From the NCBI GenBank assembly GCA_964468205.1, contig CAYXVG010000014.1, forward strand, positions 1 to 64,000: a DNA stretch of 64,000 nucleotides, given 5' to 3'. A program made the position numbers and the translations under genes. The notes under the pieces were generated by a model. It was not told where the DNA came from and did no database searches. It saw only the letters and a program-made list of their open reading frames with translations. The first letter of the stretch is position 1, and each line of letters opens with the position of its first letter. Origin of the DNA: CAWELS01 sp964468205 (GTDB lineage Bacteria; Acidobacteriota; Terriglobia; Bryobacterales; Bryobacteraceae). Shown one piece after another: positions 53,308 through 61,512 of the stretch.

Positions 53308-54930
53308 ATGACTTTGCGCGTCCTTTTGTTCCTTGTGTTTGCCGCTCCCGCCGTATACGGCGCCGGCCTCCGTTCGCAGGCCTTGGAGGCCATGAAAAAG
53401 GGGGCCGCGTTCTACCACGAGCAGGTTTCCACCGAAGGCGGCTATCACTTCCACTACGCGGCCGATCTTTCCTACGGACGCTCGGAGTCCGCCGAGGGAT
53501 CGACCCAAGTATCAGTGCAGCGCGACGGGACCCCGGCGGCGGGCATGGCCTTTCTCGACGCCTGGCACGCAACGGGCGATCAATACTATCTCGATGCCGC
53601 CGTGGAGGCCGCCCGCGCGCTGGTAAAAGGCCAGCTCTGTTCGGGCGGATGGACCTACATCATTGAATTCGACCCAGCCAAGCGCCGCCGTTACGCCTAC
53701 CGGTCCGATGGCAACTGCAGGCAGGATGCCGAAAACACCACCGTTCTCGACGACAACGTATCCCAGGCCGCGGCGCGCCTGCTCATGCGGGTAGACAGGG
53801 CGCTCGATTTCCGGGACGAGGCGATCCACGGCGCCGCCGGCAGGGCGCTTGAGGCGCTCATCGGCGCCCAGTATCCCAATGGCGCGTGGCCGCAGCGGTT
53901 CAGCGCCCCGCCGGAAGCAGACAATTACCCGGTGAAGCAGGCAAGCTACCCCGATTCGTGGCCGCGGGAGCACCCCGGCGACCATTACCGCGAATACTAC
54001 ACCTTCAATGACAACACCATCGCGGATGCGATCGATATGTTCCTCGAAGCCGCCCGCACCTACGGCAACCCGGACTACCGGGCGGCGGCCGAGCGCGGCG
54101 GCGGCTTCATCCTGTTGGCTCAGATGCCGGATCCGCAGCCGGCGTGGGCGCAGCAGTATGACCTCGGCATGCACCCGGCCTGGGCGCGGGTGTTCGAGCC
54201 TCCCTCGGTGACCGGCGGAGAATCGCAGGGCATCATGCGCACACTCCTGGCGCTGTACCGGGAGACAGGCGACCGGAAGTACCTCGAGCCGATCCCCCGC
54301 GGGTTCGAATACCTCAAAAGGTCGATCGTTCCCCCAAGCGATGCGGAGATCTACCGGAGGGCTTCACGCGGCGGCGGCCCGGTGCTCGCCCGCTTCTACG
54401 AGCTGAAGACCAACCGCCCGCTATACATTACGAAAGGAACCCAAATCCGCGTCCCCGGCCTGGGCTCGAGCCGCCCGGACGGCTACAAAGTGAGCTACAG
54501 CGACGCCTCTGTAATCACCCATTACAGCGTGCTCGTCAGCGGCCGCGATTTGGCTGCTATCGAAGCCGAATACAACTCCCTGGCCGCGGCCGAACCAGCC
54601 TCGATCCGGCGCCCGGAGCGGTTGCATGGCTTGTCGCCATGGCAGGGGGCGCCCCGTCCACGGCCTTCGGCGCAGGAGGTGGAAGCGATTGTGAATTCGC
54701 TCGACAGCCGCGGTGCGTGGGTGGAGGACGACTACATCGGAAAAGCCGACCGGGCCGCCTCGGTGTTTGCCGCCCGCGACATGACCGTTCGCATCGGCGA
54801 CCGCACCTACCCTCTGAAGGAGAACGAAACGGTTGAGGTGTTCTTCGGGGCGGCGCCGCCCCTCGAGCGAGTAATCAATACGCGAACCTTTGCCGCCAAC
54901 CTGATTGCGCTGGCGCGGTTTGTGGAGTGA
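53308..54930 (+). CDS. Secreted pectate lyase, PL10-like
   Basis: A 540-residue protein with signal peptide (LRVLLFLVFAAPAVYG). The (alpha/alpha) segments GGYHFHYAADLSYGRSESAEG, YPNGAWPQRF, TFNDNTIADAIDMF match pectic acid lyase (PF09492, family PL10). Residues after about 470 form a C-terminal beta region. It cleaves polygalacturonate by beta-elimination outside the cytoplasm. It fits the arabinofuranosidase-like gene as part of a pectin-degrading set. Confidence 0.85.
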   Translation: MTLRVLLFLVFAAPAVYGAGLRSQALEAMKKGAAFYHEQVSTEGGYHFHYAADLSYGRSESAEGSTQVSVQRDGTPAAGMAFLDAWHATGDQYYLDAAVEAARALVKGQLCSGGWTYIIEFDPAKRRRYAYRSDGNCRQDAENTTVLDDNVSQAAARLLMRVDRALDFRDEAIHGAAGRALEALIGAQYPNGAWPQRFSAPPEADNYPVKQASYPDSWPREHPGDHYREYYTFNDNTIADAIDMFLEAARTYGNPDYRAAAERGGGFILLAQMPDPQPAWAQQYDLGMHPAWARVFEPPSVTGGESQGIMRTLLALYRETGDRKYLEPIPRGFEYLKRSIVPPSDAEIYRRASRGGGPVLARFYELKTNRPLYITKGTQIRVPGLGSSRPDGYKVSYSDASVITHYSVLVSGRDLAAIEAEYNSLAAAEPASIRRPERLHGLSPWQGAPRPRPSAQEVEAIVNSLDSRGAWVEDDYIGKADRAASVFAARDMTVRIGDRTYPLKENETVEVFFGAAPPLERVINTRTFAANLIALARFVE

Positions 54931-54987
54931 TCCGATTTCGCCGAAAGCCCCGCCGCAGTGTCCTAAAATAGAGCTAAGGGTGACTTA

Positions 54988-55845
54988 ATGAACAGTATCA
55001 AGACGGTTCTCTTGCTGGGACTTCTGAGCGGGCTTCTGCTGGTCGCGGGCCAGGCGCTCGGAGGTCAGAACGGGCTGATTCTCGGGCTGGGGTTTGCCGT
55101 CGTGTTGAACTTCGGCAGCTACTTCTTCTCCGACAAACTGGCGCTCAAGGCCTACCGCGCGCAACGCGTCTCGCCGACCGAGCACCCGGAGGTTTACCGG
55201 CGCATCGGACCGCTGACCGAGAACCTCTGCCGCCGGATGAGGTTACCGATGCCGAAGCTGTGGGTGATCCCCGATGAGTCGCCCAACGCCTTCGCCACCG
55301 GCCGGAATCCGCAGAACGCTTCGGTGGCGGTAACAGCCGGTATTTTGCGTCTGATGAACGATCAGGAGCTTGAAGGCGTGCTGGCTCATGAGCTGGGGCA
55401 CGTCAACAATCGCGACATCCTGATCAGCTCCATCGCGGCCACCATCGCGGCGGCCTTGACGTTCATGGCCCGCATGGCGTTCTTCTTCGGCGGTGGCCGG
55501 GATGACGATGAAGGGTCGAATCCGATCGCTCTGATCGCGATGCTGATCCTGGCCCCGATCGCGGCGATGTTAATCCAGATGGCGATTTCCCGGACCCGGG
55601 AGTACGGGGCTGACGCCGCCGCGGCGAAATACACCGGGTCGCCGGACGGCCTGATCAACGGGTTGCGGAAGCTGGAAAACTACTCGAAACGCATCCCGAT
55701 GAATGCATCTCCGGCCCACGAGCACATGTTCATCATCAAGCCGTTCAGCCGGCAGGCGATGTCCAAGCTGTTCTCGACCCACCCGGCTACGGAAGAACGG
55801 ATCGCCCGGCTCGAAAAGCTGCGGTACCAGCAGACGCCTTATTAG
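54988..55845 (+). CDS. htpX: Membrane metalloprotease HtpX
   Basis: A 285-residue M48 protease. AHELGHVNNRD is the HExxH zinc site; NAFATGRNPQNASVAVTAGIL and EYGADAAAA (third ligand Glu) are conserved. Hydrophobic spans lie at the N-terminus and after the HExxH helix. It removes misfolded inner-membrane proteins. The family length is usual. Confidence 0.94.
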   Translation: MNSIKTVLLLGLLSGLLLVAGQALGGQNGLILGLGFAVVLNFGSYFFSDKLALKAYRAQRVSPTEHPEVYRRIGPLTENLCRRMRLPMPKLWVIPDESPNAFATGRNPQNASVAVTAGILRLMNDQELEGVLAHELGHVNNRDILISSIAATIAAALTFMARMAFFFGGGRDDDEGSNPIALIAMLILAPIAAMLIQMAISRTREYGADAAAAKYTGSPDGLINGLRKLENYSKRIPMNASPAHEHMFIIKPFSRQAMSKLFSTHPATEERIARLEKLRYQQTPY

Positions 55846-55903
55846 CGGCTGAAAGACAGTTTTCTTATGCTCCGGCGGCGGAACTGGTCCGCCGCCCGCC
55901 GGA

Positions 55904-56914
55904 TCAGCTTTCCGGCTTCTCGACCTCGCTGACATCCACGGTGAGATGCAGCAGATTATCCCGCCGGTGTTTCCGGATGATCGTCTTGGCGAGCTCCCCG
56001 GCCCGCCGCGACTCCTTCTTCCGGTCCATCCTTTCGAGCAGTACGGCGTAGTTGGAAAGGATCCAGCCGACCTTCCGGTTATCCTCGCCGTAGATCTTCT
56101 TCGCGATCTCCAGAGCGCGTTCGAAGAGGCCGTGCGCCTCCTCGAGACGGCCGGCTTCAGTGTAGAGCGTCGCCAAGTTCGTGATTCCCCGGGCATAGGT
56201 GGGATGGTCTGTCCCGAGAGCTTGGCGCCAAATCTCGACGGCCCGCTCAAGGGACTCGGTGGCGGCGCGGAGCTCGCCCGAATCGCCATAAAGGGTCCCG
56301 AGGTTGTTCAGACAAACCGCCACTTCCGGGTGGTCAGGTCCCAGCGCTTGTTCCGAACGTTGGAGCGACTCGCGGAACAGGTGTTCGGCGTCAGCGATCC
56401 GCCCCTGCCGCCGGTAAACCTCGCCAAGGTTGTTCAAGACTTGGGCGACGCTCGGGTGGTCCGCGCCCAGGAGTTCGCGGCGGATTGCCAGCGATCGCTG
56501 CAACAACCCCTCGGCCCGGCTCAGGTTCGACTTCTCCACGTAGATGTGCGCCAGATTCTCCAGTGACCGGCACAGACGGAGCCGGTCTTCGCCGGTCAAA
56601 GAGCGGGCGATCAGAATCGCCCTCCGCTCGCACAGTTCCGCGTCGCGAAGGCGGCCTAGCTCGAGGTAAACGGAGCCGAGGAGGTTCAGGGTGATCACCG
56701 CCCGGGCGCCCTGCGGGTCCTCGCGATCCACACTCCGTGAGGCAGCTTCGAGAGCGGTGAGGGCGCCGGCATAGAGGCCCCCTTCCATCATCCGCATGCC
56801 GACGGAGAGATTGTATTCCCAAGAGTCGTTTTCTGGACCGGAGTTTGACGGCCTAGGCTCCGCTGGGACAGTTGCGATGAGTGTGAACAGGCTGATCGCG
56901 ATTCGTAACCGCAT
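55904..56914 (-). CDS. Secreted tetratricopeptide-repeat protein
   Basis: A 336-residue protein with a signal peptide (MRLRIAISLFTLIATVPA). About six TPR-like repeats of the kinesin-light-chain type follow, for example AQVLNNLGEVYRRQGRIADA and AVCLNNLGTLYGDSGELRAA. Such repeats mediate protein-protein contact; no catalytic domain is visible. The 5' region is AT-rich. Confidence 0.85.
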   Translation of the reverse strand: MRLRIAISLFTLIATVPAEPRPSNSGPENDSWEYNLSVGMRMMEGGLYAGALTALEAASRSVDREDPQGARAVITLNLLGSVYLELGRLRDAELCERRAILIARSLTGEDRLRLCRSLENLAHIYVEKSNLSRAEGLLQRSLAIRRELLGADHPSVAQVLNNLGEVYRRQGRIADAEHLFRESLQRSEQALGPDHPEVAVCLNNLGTLYGDSGELRAATESLERAVEIWRQALGTDHPTYARGITNLATLYTEAGRLEEAHGLFERALEIAKKIYGEDNRKVGWILSNYAVLLERMDRKKESRRAGELAKTIIRKHRRDNLLHLTVDVSEVEKPES

Positions 56915-57183
56915 GGCAACTCAATATTAACGCATACGTAACAGAATGTTAAATGTTTTCGGTTACAACCATATGTCTATAAGTATCATACCTTTACAGG
57001 ATCCGTATTGGTAGTCAATGTTTCAATGCCAGGCTTTCGCTGGCAGGAAACACTGAAATCGTTGCGGGCGCGCGGCCGGCTACACTGCCAGCAAGCGCCA
57101 TTGGATTTCAACGTGAAGCGACTCTGAAGCGGGGGTTCGAGTTACGGTCGAATCGCGGCGAGGCCGGGACCCCCGGCACGCGG
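56915..57183. other. AT-rich promoter region and hairpin
   Basis: The AT-rich stretch 56930-57000 probably holds the TPR-gene promoter (TATGAT/TTATAG-like -10 candidates). A hairpin with TGCCAG (57027-57032) and CTGGCA (57040-57045), extended by GTTTC/GAAAC, lies downstream of the alginate-type porin and may stop its transcript. It lacks a T tract. Confidence 0.45.
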
Positions 57184-58623
57184 CTATGGGTAGCGGTACA
57201 GCAACTCCAGGTAGGCGAAGTGAGCGTTCTTGCCGTCCGGATAGATGGCGGACATGACGGATTTGCCGTCGGCATACCCGTAGTAGCCGGTGAGGGTGAG
57301 GTTCGCGGTGGGTTTGATGTCGATACTGGCGTCGTAAAGCGTGGCGAGGCCGCGGCCGCCGAGGCTCGGACGCCCGGCGTAACCGAATACCCAGGGGTTG
57401 AAGACGCCTCCGCCGCCATACCAAAGGTCGTTTCGATTGTTGAGCCGCAGCCCATGAACGTCGGTGCGGATGGTCACCTTCTGATGCGGCCGCAGCACGA
57501 GTTCGCCAAAGAAGTCGTTCAGATTCATGAGGTTAAAGAACGGGAAACGGGCGTAGATGCGGGGCGTGGGCAGGATTTGGAAGAAGGTCTCGTGATCTCC
57601 GTCGTTCGGGTCGCCATCGCCGGTTGAGGAGAAGAACCCGCCGCGAATCCAAGGTCTCAGAGCGCTCAGGCCAGGGGGCTGAAAGCCGGCTTCCACGGCT
57701 CCCGCGCCCGCGCTGTGGCTCTGCGCGCCCCAGTCGCCGGTTTGCCAGGCGCCCCAGCCCAGAAAGTCGATGGTCCCGGCGGAGGTCTTGAGTGCGTGGA
57801 GGTAATGGCCGCCGAAGGTCCAAAGGCGGAGATTGGCATGGTCGGCGCCACGGACCGGCCCGGGGCGGTTGTCGGTTTTGCCGAGGCGCCGCCAATCCTG
57901 GTAGTAGATACCGAAGCCGCGAAACTCGCCCGAGTGGCTGCCCGATTCCCAGGGTTTTGTGACCGCCCCGTAGACGAAGCCCGCCTTGACGAAACCCCAC
58001 CCGTCCACTTGAAACACGCCGCGGCTTGGGATGGCGCCGGCAACCGTGACGTTCGCGCCCGGAGGATTGTAGGCGTAGTGGAAGCCGTTGTAGGCGCGGC
58101 CGACATGGCTCCAGCCGAAACTGCCTATAAGGCGCTGCTGGATGCGCGTCTGCTTGAGCGCGGTCAGTACCGGGTTCTTGCCGGGTCCTTCCGCGCCTTC
58201 GGAGAAATCGAAGCGCCCCAGCTTGAGGCTGTGCGCGCCTCCGCCAAGCCCCTTCAGTTGGACGAAAGCCTGTTTCGGGAAGGCCATCACGCTGTTCCGG
58301 GACCGTTTGTTCGCGTTGAAGTAGTTCGAGCCCAGACCGAGGCCGCCCTGCGGTGGCGGAGCGGTGGCGTCAGTCGGAGCGCCGAGGAGAAAAGGGACGG
58401 CGAAATCGAGGGTCCAATCCGCTTTCTCCCAGCTCTGCCCGACGGCGAACCGGTAATAGTTTCCGCTGAAGGCGTATTCGCCGTTGGCAGCGCCATCGAA
58501 CCAGTTCCAGATTTCGAGACGGCTGCGGAAGCTGGCGCTGTAGTGCCAGGACCCGGGGACTGGCTGCTGCGCGGCAAGCGCCTCCGCAGACAGAAATAGT
58601 ATGAGGGTGCACGCGATCCGCAT
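57184..58623 (-). CDS. Outer-membrane porin, alginate-export-type
   Basis: A 479-residue protein with signal peptide (MRIACTLILFLSAEALAAQ). The rest is a large beta-barrel with repeated aromatic-rich strands, ending in ELLYRYP. SFRSRLEIWNWFDG and the FVQLKGLGGGAHSLKLGRFDF resemble the Alginate_exp barrel family. Transported compound unknown. GAGGAAGG and a TACAAT (58636-58641) lie directly upstream. Confidence 0.72.
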   Translation of the reverse strand: MRIACTLILFLSAEALAAQQPVPGSWHYSASFRSRLEIWNWFDGAANGEYAFSGNYYRFAVGQSWEKADWTLDFAVPFLLGAPTDATAPPPQGGLGLGSNYFNANKRSRNSVMAFPKQAFVQLKGLGGGAHSLKLGRFDFSEGAEGPGKNPVLTALKQTRIQQRLIGSFGWSHVGRAYNGFHYAYNPPGANVTVAGAIPSRGVFQVDGWGFVKAGFVYGAVTKPWESGSHSGEFRGFGIYYQDWRRLGKTDNRPGPVRGADHANLRLWTFGGHYLHALKTSAGTIDFLGWGAWQTGDWGAQSHSAGAGAVEAGFQPPGLSALRPWIRGGFFSSTGDGDPNDGDHETFFQILPTPRIYARFPFFNLMNLNDFFGELVLRPHQKVTIRTDVHGLRLNNRNDLWYGGGGVFNPWVFGYAGRPSLGGRGLATLYDASIDIKPTANLTLTGYYGYADGKSVMSAIYPDGKNAHFAYLELLYRYP

Positions 58624-58635
58624 AGCCTTCCTCAG

Positions 58636-58641
58636 ATTGTA
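58636..58641 (-). promoter_or_regulatory. Candidate -10 (TACAAT) of the alginate-type porin
   Basis: On the minus strand TACAAT ends 12 bases before ATG 58623, with GAGGAAGG between. Confidence 0.35.
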
Positions 58642-58738
58642 GGTGACGATAGCCCGGCGGCGGTGTGACCTCGGTTACATCCTTTGACCGGCCAGCGCCA
58701 AGATCGCTCTGAGTTGCGTGCGCCGGCCTCTGGAAGCG

Positions 58739-60169
58739 TCAATCCTCCAACCGCAAACTCAGCGCAAGGTCCTGGCGGTATTCCGGCGTCATCAGCCAGA
58801 GGAGGCCGCCGGAGTGTTCGGCGCGGCCGCCGTCCACGGTTTCGCCAGACTGCGGACGCCACCACGTAACGGCGTAGCCGCCGGCCGGCAGATTGAGCGC
58901 AAACGTGACCTCTCGCGGGCGGTTGTCGACGATGTACCGTGGGGCATGTCCGCCGAAGACGCGGCCGTGGTGGAGATAGAGCGCATAGGCGCGGCCGTGC
59001 TCGGCAAGGAGGCGAGCGGATGCATGCTCGGGCATGCCGGCGGCAATGAGCTCACCCGCCGGCTTCATGCGGATGAAGTTGAAGCTCTCCATGAAATCGA
59101 TCAGGGCCTTGAGGGAACGGCGGAGTTCGGCGTCGCCCCCCCCGGGCTGGGTGGCGGGAAATTCGAACGTTCCGTCCTCGTGGCCGGCGGTAAACGAGTA
59201 GTCGAGGTGGTTGTAATGGCCCCCGCCGGCGAGGATGAAGTCCCAGGCCTGGATGCGGTAGGGATGGCGGAGCGTGCCGTCGAAGCCGGTTTCGTCAAAT
59301 CCGATCAGGCGGCCGAGTCCGTAGTTCATGGCCACCGTGACGGGTGGCCGGGCGTAGTGGAAGTGCAATACGTCGATGTTCGGGGACGGATCGGTGACCA
59401 GTTTACGGTTGTTGGCGACGTTGCGCGCGATGAGGTGGCGCCTGGAGAGTTCCGCCTCGGTGTCGCGGATAAGCTTCGCCATGTGAAGCTGCCATTCGAG
59501 CGTGACGCCGTAGAAGTAGGGTTCATTGCAGATCTCCCAGAGGAGGTTGTCGTAGGCATTCAGTTCCCGCACCATGCGCTTGACGAATTCTTCCTGGTAG
59601 CGCAGCAGTTCCGGATGATCGAGTGTGAGAACCTCGGTGCGCGGCATCTCCGGCGTGTTGTTGACGTTGTTCTTCGGGTGCAGCGGGCTGGCTTCCCACA
59701 TGTCGTCGCGATAGTAAGTGCAGAAAAGGGTGACCTGAATAATGACGCCTTTCTCTTCCGCGTAGGATAGGATGCTGCGCAGGCGCTCCCAGTAATCCGG
59801 GTTCCAATTCGTGAGGTCCCACTTGTTGAGGCCGTCAAGGGCGCCGGAGGTGTTGGTGCGGCGGTACGGTGTTAGGAAGCGATCCGGCGTGGGGGCAAGC
59901 GTGTTGCGGGTGATGTTGAAGGAGCCGGGGACCTCGCGGTACAGGCCGGTGAAGAAGCGGGTAAGCCGCATGCCCTCGGCAGCCATGGTGTCGAGGTACT
60001 TGCGGTAGTCGAAGTCCGCATTGAGGAGCATCCCGTAGTGCTCGGCGGAGGTAACAGCGAGAAACGGCTTGCCGCGGAACTCGTAGTAGTGGGGATTTTC
60101 GGGATGGAGGCGGAGGGTTTGGGCGGAGAGGGCCAGGGTGGCCAGGAGGAGCGTAATGATCGTGCGCAT
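58739..60169 (-). CDS. Secreted glycoside hydrolase-like protein, GH-A clan
   Basis: A 476-residue protein with signal peptide (MRTIITLLLATLALSAQT). It has a barrel with LWEICNEPYFYG (acid/base Glu in NEP) and GFDETGFDG near the end of the barrel (candidate nucleophile Glu). RLTRFFTGLYREVPGSFN is a family-like early segment. The substrate is unclear. ATG 60169 has a TAGAAT hexamer 6 bases upstream on the minus strand. Confidence 0.7.
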   Translation of the reverse strand: MRTIITLLLATLALSAQTLRLHPENPHYYEFRGKPFLAVTSAEHYGMLLNADFDYRKYLDTMAAEGMRLTRFFTGLYREVPGSFNITRNTLAPTPDRFLTPYRRTNTSGALDGLNKWDLTNWNPDYWERLRSILSYAEEKGVIIQVTLFCTYYRDDMWEASPLHPKNNVNNTPEMPRTEVLTLDHPELLRYQEEFVKRMVRELNAYDNLLWEICNEPYFYGVTLEWQLHMAKLIRDTEAELSRRHLIARNVANNRKLVTDPSPNIDVLHFHYARPPVTVAMNYGLGRLIGFDETGFDGTLRHPYRIQAWDFILAGGGHYNHLDYSFTAGHEDGTFEFPATQPGGGDAELRRSLKALIDFMESFNFIRMKPAGELIAAGMPEHASARLLAEHGRAYALYLHHGRVFGGHAPRYIVDNRPREVTFALNLPAGGYAVTWWRPQSGETVDGGRAEHSGGLLWLMTPEYRQDLALSLRLED

Positions 60170-60175
60170 AGCGGA

Positions 60176-60181
60176 ATTCTA
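60176..60181 (-). promoter_or_regulatory. Candidate -10 (TAGAAT) 6 bases before ATG 60169
   Basis: A TANNNT hexamer on the minus strand ends 6 bases from the start codon, so the message could be leaderless. Confidence 0.35.
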
Positions 60182-60235
60182 TCGCATAGGCCTGCCGGAT
60201 CCGGATGAGTTCCTGGTAGACTCTCTGGAATCGGG

Positions 60236-60820
60236 ATGAGCCTTTCGCTATTGATTCGGCGGGTCCACCTGTATCTGGCCCTGTTTCTATCGCCATGGGT
60301 ATTGATGTATGCGTTGAGCACCGTGGCGATGAATCACAGAGGGCCCGTGGGTGAGCCGCCGGAATGGACGCTCGAGCGCGAGACGGTGCACGACGGGATC
60401 TTTCCCGAGGGCGGATCGGCGGAGGTGATGGCAGAGCAGATACTCGCCGCCCTGGAGTTGGAGGGCTGGCACAACGTGCGCCACGATGAAGCCACCGGCG
60501 TGCTCACGATCAATCGGCATGCGGCGGTTCACCCGCGGCGCATTACGTTTGATCCATCGGGCGGGACGTTGCGGATCGAACGCCAGGAATTCCGGACGCC
60601 GGCGTTTCTCGAGCGGATGCACCGGCGGCGCGGCTACAAGGAGGGACTCGCCACGGACAACGTCTGGGCGTTCGTGGTGGACGGCTTCATCGCCGGAATG
60701 CTTCTCTGGGCGTTCACCGGCGTATGGATGTGGTGGGAGATCCGGCCGGCGCGGAAATGGGGGCTGATTTGCTGCGCGGCCGGAGCCGGGCTGTTCGTGA
60801 CATTTCTACTGACGATATGA
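60236..60820 (+). CDS. PepSY-type membrane protein, first copy
   Basis: A 194-residue protein with an N-terminal span (LIRRVHLYLALFLSPWVLMYALSTVAM), a periplasmic-type loop and C-terminal spans. The layout and the RRVHLYLALFLSPW start resemble PepSY-associated TM proteins. TAGACT at 60217-60222 is a candidate -10. It overlaps the second copy by 4 bases (ATGA). Confidence 0.75.
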   Translation: MSLSLLIRRVHLYLALFLSPWVLMYALSTVAMNHRGPVGEPPEWTLERETVHDGIFPEGGSAEVMAEQILAALELEGWHNVRHDEATGVLTINRHAAVHPRRITFDPSGGTLRIERQEFRTPAFLERMHRRRGYKEGLATDNVWAFVVDGFIAGMLLWAFTGVWMWWEIRPARKWGLICCAAGAGLFVTFLLTI

Positions 60821-61425
60821 AGCGGATCAGTTTTCACCATGTGAACCGCAGGACACATCTCTACCTCGCTCTGTTTCTGCTCCCCTGGGTGGTGGTGTAC
60901 GGCGTGAGTTCGGTGGTCTTCAATCACAACGAAGCGGTGCAAGGCTGGTTTGGAGACAAGGGCCCCCGGTGGACTCTGCTCGACGAGCGGCCCTATGAGC
61001 GGGCGGTTCCCGAAAACCCCGAGCGATACCGTGCATTCGGGAGGGAAGTGCTCGAAGACGTCGGGTTGAGTGGAGCATTTGGGGTCAGCCGCCAAGGCGA
61101 AGGACGCATCAACATCTACCGCCGCGATTTCGGGAGCAACGAGCGGATCTCATACTTCATCGGAGAGAAGCGTCTGGTGGTGGAGCGGCGCGAGATGCAA
61201 CCCCATCACCGGCTGGTGGAGATACACGCCCGGGGCGGATACCATCAAGATGGCCTTGGTGACGATCTATGGGCAGTGGTGGTTGACCTGGTGAGCTTCT
61301 CCTTCGTGCTTTGGGTGGTTTCGGGGCTCATCATGTGGTGGCGGATCCCGCGGCTGCGGTGGTGGGGCGCGGCGGCGTTGGCGGGGGGCGTGGTTTCGTT
61401 CGGGGCGTTTCTTGTTCTGCTTTAG
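60817..61425 (+). CDS. PepSY-type membrane protein, second copy
   Basis: A 202-residue protein that repeats the layout of the gene before it (VNRRTHLYLALFLLPWVVVYG, then a soluble loop and two C-terminal spans, LWVVSGLIMWWRI). The ATGA overlap indicates coupling. The pair may form a complex. PepSY-TM proteins often occur with metal or siderophore systems, and a metal P-type ATPase follows 87 bases later. Confidence 0.75.
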   Translation: MKRISFHHVNRRTHLYLALFLLPWVVVYGVSSVVFNHNEAVQGWFGDKGPRWTLLDERPYERAVPENPERYRAFGREVLEDVGLSGAFGVSRQGEGRINIYRRDFGSNERISYFIGEKRLVVERREMQPHHRLVEIHARGGYHQDGLGDDLWAVVVDLVSFSFVLWVVSGLIMWWRIPRLRWWGAAALAGGVVSFGAFLVLL

Positions 61426-61512
61426 ACTGCGTCGCTGCTGGCCAATTCTGGCCGGCTTGTGGGCTGGCAGGTCTACTCCACCGGCGCGTTTCGACTACGA
61501 TAGTAAGCATTA

